A stretch of 64,000 nucleotides of DNA from contig JBKHCS010000003.1 in the NCBI GenBank assembly GCA_046541715.1, positions 13,795-77,794 on the forward strand, written 5' to 3'. The DNA is from CAYPUT01 sp046541715 (GTDB lineage Bacteria; Spirochaetota; Spirochaetia; DSM-27196; PWMO01). Below the pieces are notes generated by a model. The model was not told the DNA's origin. It did no database searches and saw only the letters and a program-made list of their open reading frames with translations. Of this stretch, positions 61,421 to 64,000 are shown one piece after another (position 1 is the first letter of the stretch; each line of letters begins with the position of its first letter). The translations under genes were made by a program, and so were the position numbers.

Positions 61421-63142
61421 TCAAGCCTGCCGCCGCTTGCCCTTTTTACCGCTGGGCCGGTCGTTTGGTCGTCGATTCTTTCCAAACTGCCGACGGGGAG
61501 CGCCGCTCTTCCCCGTTGCCGGGCGCTCATCTTCGACACGCGCTACCCGCACCTGGGTGCCCTGGTAACTGAAGCCCGCGAGGGCCTCTTCGACCCGAGC
61601 TGCCATCGCTGCGTCGACCTGGACTTCGCTCGAATTGGCGTTGATGTCGATCCGGCCGAGGCGGATGTCGCCGGAGTTGGTCGCCCGGTTTATCAGACCG
61701 ATGATCTGCGGCGGAAGCGCAGCCTGGCGTCGGCCCAGGTTGATCCGGAGTCGGACCATACCCTTACTCGGCGCGCGAGCGTTCCGCGGCTGGAAGCCCG
61801 AACGGGGCTGATGCGGCGACGGGTTCAGATCCGGAGCGCCGTCGTACTCCTCGAGGAAACGGTTGAACTCGACCGAAACAAAACGCTGCAACAGCTCTTC
61901 CCGATCGAGGCCGGCGAGGGATTTCCGGACAGCCTCAAGATACGGACCGACTGCATCCTGGTTCACTTCCACGGTCGTTACCCGTGAGAGGAGATCCATG
62001 AGGCGTGCCTCGCAGATGTCGCGTCCCCGCGGAATCTTGGCTTCCTCGAGTTTTCGGCCGATCGCTCGCTCGATAAGCCCAATCCGATGTCCCTCGCGCA
62101 TATGCACGAGGGCGAGAGACGCGCCGGTCTTCCCCGCTCGTCCCGTTCGCCCGCTACGGTGTGTGTACGCGGAGACCTCGTCAGGTAGGTCGTAGTGGAT
62201 CACGTGCGAGAGGTCGTCGACGTCCAAGCCCCGGGCGGCGACGTCCGTTGCGACGAGAAGCGACGGGTTGCCCTCTCGGAAGCGTCCCATCACCGAGTCG
62301 CGGTGCACTTGCGAGAGCTCGCCGTGGAGGGCATCGGCGGCGTAACCGTCCCTCGCCAACCGGGCGGCGACGTCCTTCACCATTTCCCGGGTACGGCAGA
62401 AGACGATGGCGTAGATGCCGGAGTTCACGTCGATAAGCCGTCTGAGCGCCGCGTATTTGTCCTGGGCGTGGACCCGGTAGTAGTAGTGAGAGACAGTTCC
62501 CGTGCTCTGGTTTCGCGTTCCGGCAACAATCTCGTGCGGGTGGTCCATGTAGGTTGCGGCGATCCTCGCCACCTGCGGCTGCATGGTTGCGGAGAACAGC
62601 AGGGTTCGCCGTTGGGGGCTCGCGGTTTCAAGAATCGCGTCGAGCTCGTCCTTGAACCCCATGTCGAGCATCTGGTCCGCCTCATCGAGTACAACGAACC
62701 GGAGAGCAGAAAGGTCGGCGATGCCCTTGTCGAGGAGATCCTTCAGGCGCCCCGGCGTGGCGGTAATGATGTGCGGGCCCGCCTTCAGATCTCGTACCTG
62801 AGGCCCGAAGGGTGCGCCACCGTAGACCGTCGTGGTCCGCAGGCCGACCAGGTTGCGGCCGTAGTCCGCGATTTCCCGGGCGACCTGTATGCCGAGCTCC
62901 CTCGTGGGCGTCAGGATGAGCGCCTGACTCGATCGGGAGTGGAGATCGAGTTTCTGAAGGATCGGCAACCCGAACGCGGCGGTCTTGCCGGTCCCGGTCT
63001 GGGCGAGACCGGTCACGTCTCGGTCCTCGGTGAGGAGGAACGGAATCATCTCGGCTTGAATGGGTGTCGGAATAGAAAATCCTCTCTCGGCTATCGCGTC
63101 GAGGAGGGCGGAGATGAGCCCCAGCTGATCAAATGTAGTCAC
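61421..63142 (-). CDS. deaD: DEAD-box RNA helicase with DbpA-like RNA-binding domain
   Basis: 573 residues from a GTG with GAGGA upstream. Motifs in order: Q motif (SIPTPIQAEMIPF), I AQTGTGKT, Ia PTRELG, TPGRL, II DEAD, III SAT, IV-VI including HRSGRTGRAG. The C-terminal ~90 residues form a DbpA-type RNA-binding domain (MVRLRINLGRRQAALPPQIIGLINRATN) and a basic tail. Probable role: ribosome assembly or RNA decay, often at low temperature. The symbol reflects family, not proven orthology. Confidence 0.93.
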   Translation of the reverse strand: MTTFDQLGLISALLDAIAERGFSIPTPIQAEMIPFLLTEDRDVTGLAQTGTGKTAAFGLPILQKLDLHSRSSQALILTPTRELGIQVAREIADYGRNLVGLRTTTVYGGAPFGPQVRDLKAGPHIITATPGRLKDLLDKGIADLSALRFVVLDEADQMLDMGFKDELDAILETASPQRRTLLFSATMQPQVARIAATYMDHPHEIVAGTRNQSTGTVSHYYYRVHAQDKYAALRRLIDVNSGIYAIVFCRTREMVKDVAARLARDGYAADALHGELSQVHRDSVMGRFREGNPSLLVATDVAARGLDVDDLSHVIHYDLPDEVSAYTHRSGRTGRAGKTGASLALVHMREGHRIGLIERAIGRKLEEAKIPRGRDICEARLMDLLSRVTTVEVNQDAVGPYLEAVRKSLAGLDREELLQRFVSVEFNRFLEEYDGAPDLNPSPHQPRSGFQPRNARAPSKGMVRLRINLGRRQAALPPQIIGLINRATNSGDIRLGRIDINANSSEVQVDAAMAARVEEALAGFSYQGTQVRVARVEDERPATGKSGAPRRQFGKNRRPNDRPSGKKGKRRQA

Positions 63143-63264
63143 TAATTCCTCGCATCGAAGGTTGTCAGAGAGTACGAACCGGCGAGTGGGAAGTCAAATC
63201 GACAGACAAAGGCGTTTCGGGGTCTTGGAACTGTGCGAGCAGCACAGGTCCAGCCCCCTTGATG

Positions 63265-63287
63265 AGTATATATAAGTAATATATACT
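63265..63287. promoter_or_regulatory. VapBC operator
   Basis: AGTATATAT-AAGTA-ATATATACT: perfect 9-bp arms with a 5-nt spacer, ending 7 nt before the vapB ATG. It is strikingly AT-rich and fits self-repression by the VapB/VapC complex. Confidence 0.65.
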
Positions 63288-63294
63288 ACAACTG

Positions 63295-63528
63295 ATGAAA
63301 AAGGCAAAGTTGTTCAAGAACGGACAAAGCCAGGCTGTTCGCCTCCCAAAGGAGTTCCGGTTCCGGGGCGACGAGGTTTACATCAAACGGCAAGGCAAAT
63401 CCGTTGTACTCATTTCCGAGCTAGACTCGTGGGATAGCCTGATTGAGAGCACAAAGCACTTCACTGAGGACTTCATGGCCGAACGCAATCAACCCGCTCT
63501 CCAACAACGCGAAGGCTTTGACGCATGA
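63295..63528 (+). CDS. vapB: VapB antitoxin (AbrB-type)
   Basis: 77 residues. N-terminal SpoVT/AbrB swapped-hairpin domain (MKKAKLFKNGQSQAVRLPKEFRF, RQGKSVVLIS) with a C-terminal toxin-binding tail (ESTKHFTEDFMAERNQ). It overlaps the toxin gene by 4 nt (ATGA). A palindromic operator lies just upstream. Confidence 0.88.
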   Translation: MKKAKLFKNGQSQAVRLPKEFRFRGDEVYIKRQGKSVVLISELDSWDSLIESTKHFTEDFMAERNQPALQQREGFDA

Positions 63529-63923
63529 AGTACATGTTGGATACCGACACCTGCATCTATGTTATAAACGAATCCCCCCAAGGAGTCTTCGATCGGTTCA
63601 AGCAGGAACGTGTCGGAGATGTCGGATTGTCTTCCATTAGCCTTTCTGAACTACACTACGGAGCCGAGAAAAGCTCGAATCCCGGAAAGAATCTCTCCGC
63701 GCTGGAGAACTTCATTGCTCCTTTGGAAGTACTGGAGTACGGAGAACAAGAAGCAGAAGAGTACGGGCAGATTCGCAGTTATCTAGAGAAGAGAGGAGAA
63801 CCGATCGGTTCCATGGATATGCTAATCGCAGCTCACGCAAGAAGCATTGGTGTGACTTTGGTAACCAACAACAGCCGGGAGTTCAAGAAAGTGCCTGGAC
63901 TCCCAATTGAAACGTGGACCTAA
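63525..63923 (+). CDS. vapC: VapC toxin, PIN-domain ribonuclease
   Basis: 132 residues. PIN acidic residues are present: D6 (YMLDTDTC), E42 (SELHYG), D98 (GSMDMLIAAHA), and the family NNSREFKKVPGLPIETW end with N115/N116. In this VapC group the toxin cleaves initiator or other tRNAs; the target is not deducible from sequence. Overlaps vapB. Confidence 0.88.
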   Translation: MKYMLDTDTCIYVINESPQGVFDRFKQERVGDVGLSSISLSELHYGAEKSSNPGKNLSALENFIAPLEVLEYGEQEAEEYGQIRSYLEKRGEPIGSMDMLIAAHARSIGVTLVTNNSREFKKVPGLPIETWT

Positions 63924-64000
63924 CATGGCACGGTGTGTAACTCAGCCGGCTGTGATCGGTGTACTCTGCTCCTATGGAGTTTACCACGGCAATGATCGAC
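63924..64000 (+). other. right-edge sequence, possible start of another gene
   Basis: An ATG at 63974 opens a frame MEFTTAMID that runs off the window. It is too short to identify. No ribosome-binding site is obvious. Confidence 0.2.

Noticed and set aside
61310..61987. Plus-strand frame of 225 residues near the helicase 3' end
   Set aside because: Mostly opposite the helicase C-terminal domain and rich in Arg/Pro as expected for a shadow; no ribosome-binding site.
63225..63243. TTGGAAC-N7-GC pattern considered as a third sigma-54 promoter before vapB
   Set aside because: GG and GC spacing is right but the -24 CAC and -12 TT bases are absent; vapBC has a conventional operator-promoter arrangement.

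Overview
The window reads as a chromosomal segment of a GC-rich, free-living or host-loosely-associated spirochaete. The basis is gene content: a homologue of the Borrelia P83/100 antigen family, distal-rod flagellar genes (flgF, flgG, a FlgJ-type rod-binding protein lacking a muramidase domain) next to an RpoS-like sigma factor, and several secreted or coiled-coil proteins typical of the phylum. Glycine betaine uptake and many acidic proteins would fit a saline habitat (inference). I see no insertion sequence, prophage or CRISPR array; the window is mainly core genome with small accessory pieces (arsenic genes, a VapBC pair at the right edge).

Layout. 0.3-3.1 kb (-): a degenerate HD-GYP protein and a TGS/uridine-kinase-like protein. 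3.2-11 kb (+): a membrane protein, an alanine-type aminotransferase, a tight gltX-glyS-tyrS synthetase run and an ABC permease/ATPase pair; then rex (-). 11.8-15 kb (+): a beta-propeller/HEAT protein and the P83/100 homologue. 15-18 kb (-): an orphan ParB-domain protein and PBP1A. 18.2-25.1 kb (-): an eight-gene overlapping operon (PHP phosphoesterase, MlaE, MlaF, MlaD, TPR lipoprotein, membrane protein, LysM/M23 peptidase, PEGA-like protein), closed by a clear terminator. 25.2-26.8 kb (+): two cyclic-nucleotide-binding proteins. 26.9-29.1 kb (-): arsenic operon with an ArsR-ArsC fusion, a second ArsC and ArsM; then tRNA-Thr. 29.4-32.3 kb (+): NDH-2-like oxidoreductase, MenA/UbiA prenyltransferase, YceI protein. 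32.4-35.5 kb (+): glycine betaine ABC transporter. 35.5-38.6 kb (+): flgF-flgG-flgJ and the RpoS-like sigma factor. 38.6-40.6 kb: polysaccharide deacetylase and tsaD. 40.6-48.8 kb: MinD-like ATPase, apt, tRNA-Gln, tRNA-Glu, carAB, cimA. 48.9-53.1 kb: a protein of unknown function, a YfiH-family protein, argS. 53.1-59.3 kb: gltBD. 59.3-63.1 kb (-): a GntR regulator, a small lipoprotein, a DUF4168-like protein, a DEAD-box helicase. 63.3-63.9 kb (+): vapBC.

The most notable signals are regulatory. Two textbook sigma-54 promoters occur: one immediately before the RpoS-like sigma factor (recalling the RpoN-RpoS cascade of Borrelia) and one before gltBD, where paired palindromes could be enhancer sites. 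The cimA gene has a complete attenuator: a 32-codon leader peptide rich in isoleucine codons with an IlvL-like IIPPxG motif, mutually exclusive hairpins and a terminator. A palindrome recurs four times. Several genes have -10 boxes only 6-9 nt from a start codon without a Shine-Dalgarno, suggesting leaderless mRNAs. The ArsR-ArsC fusion carries an internal Shine-Dalgarno and ATG that could also make free ArsC. All functional calls are from sequence reading alone; no database search was run.
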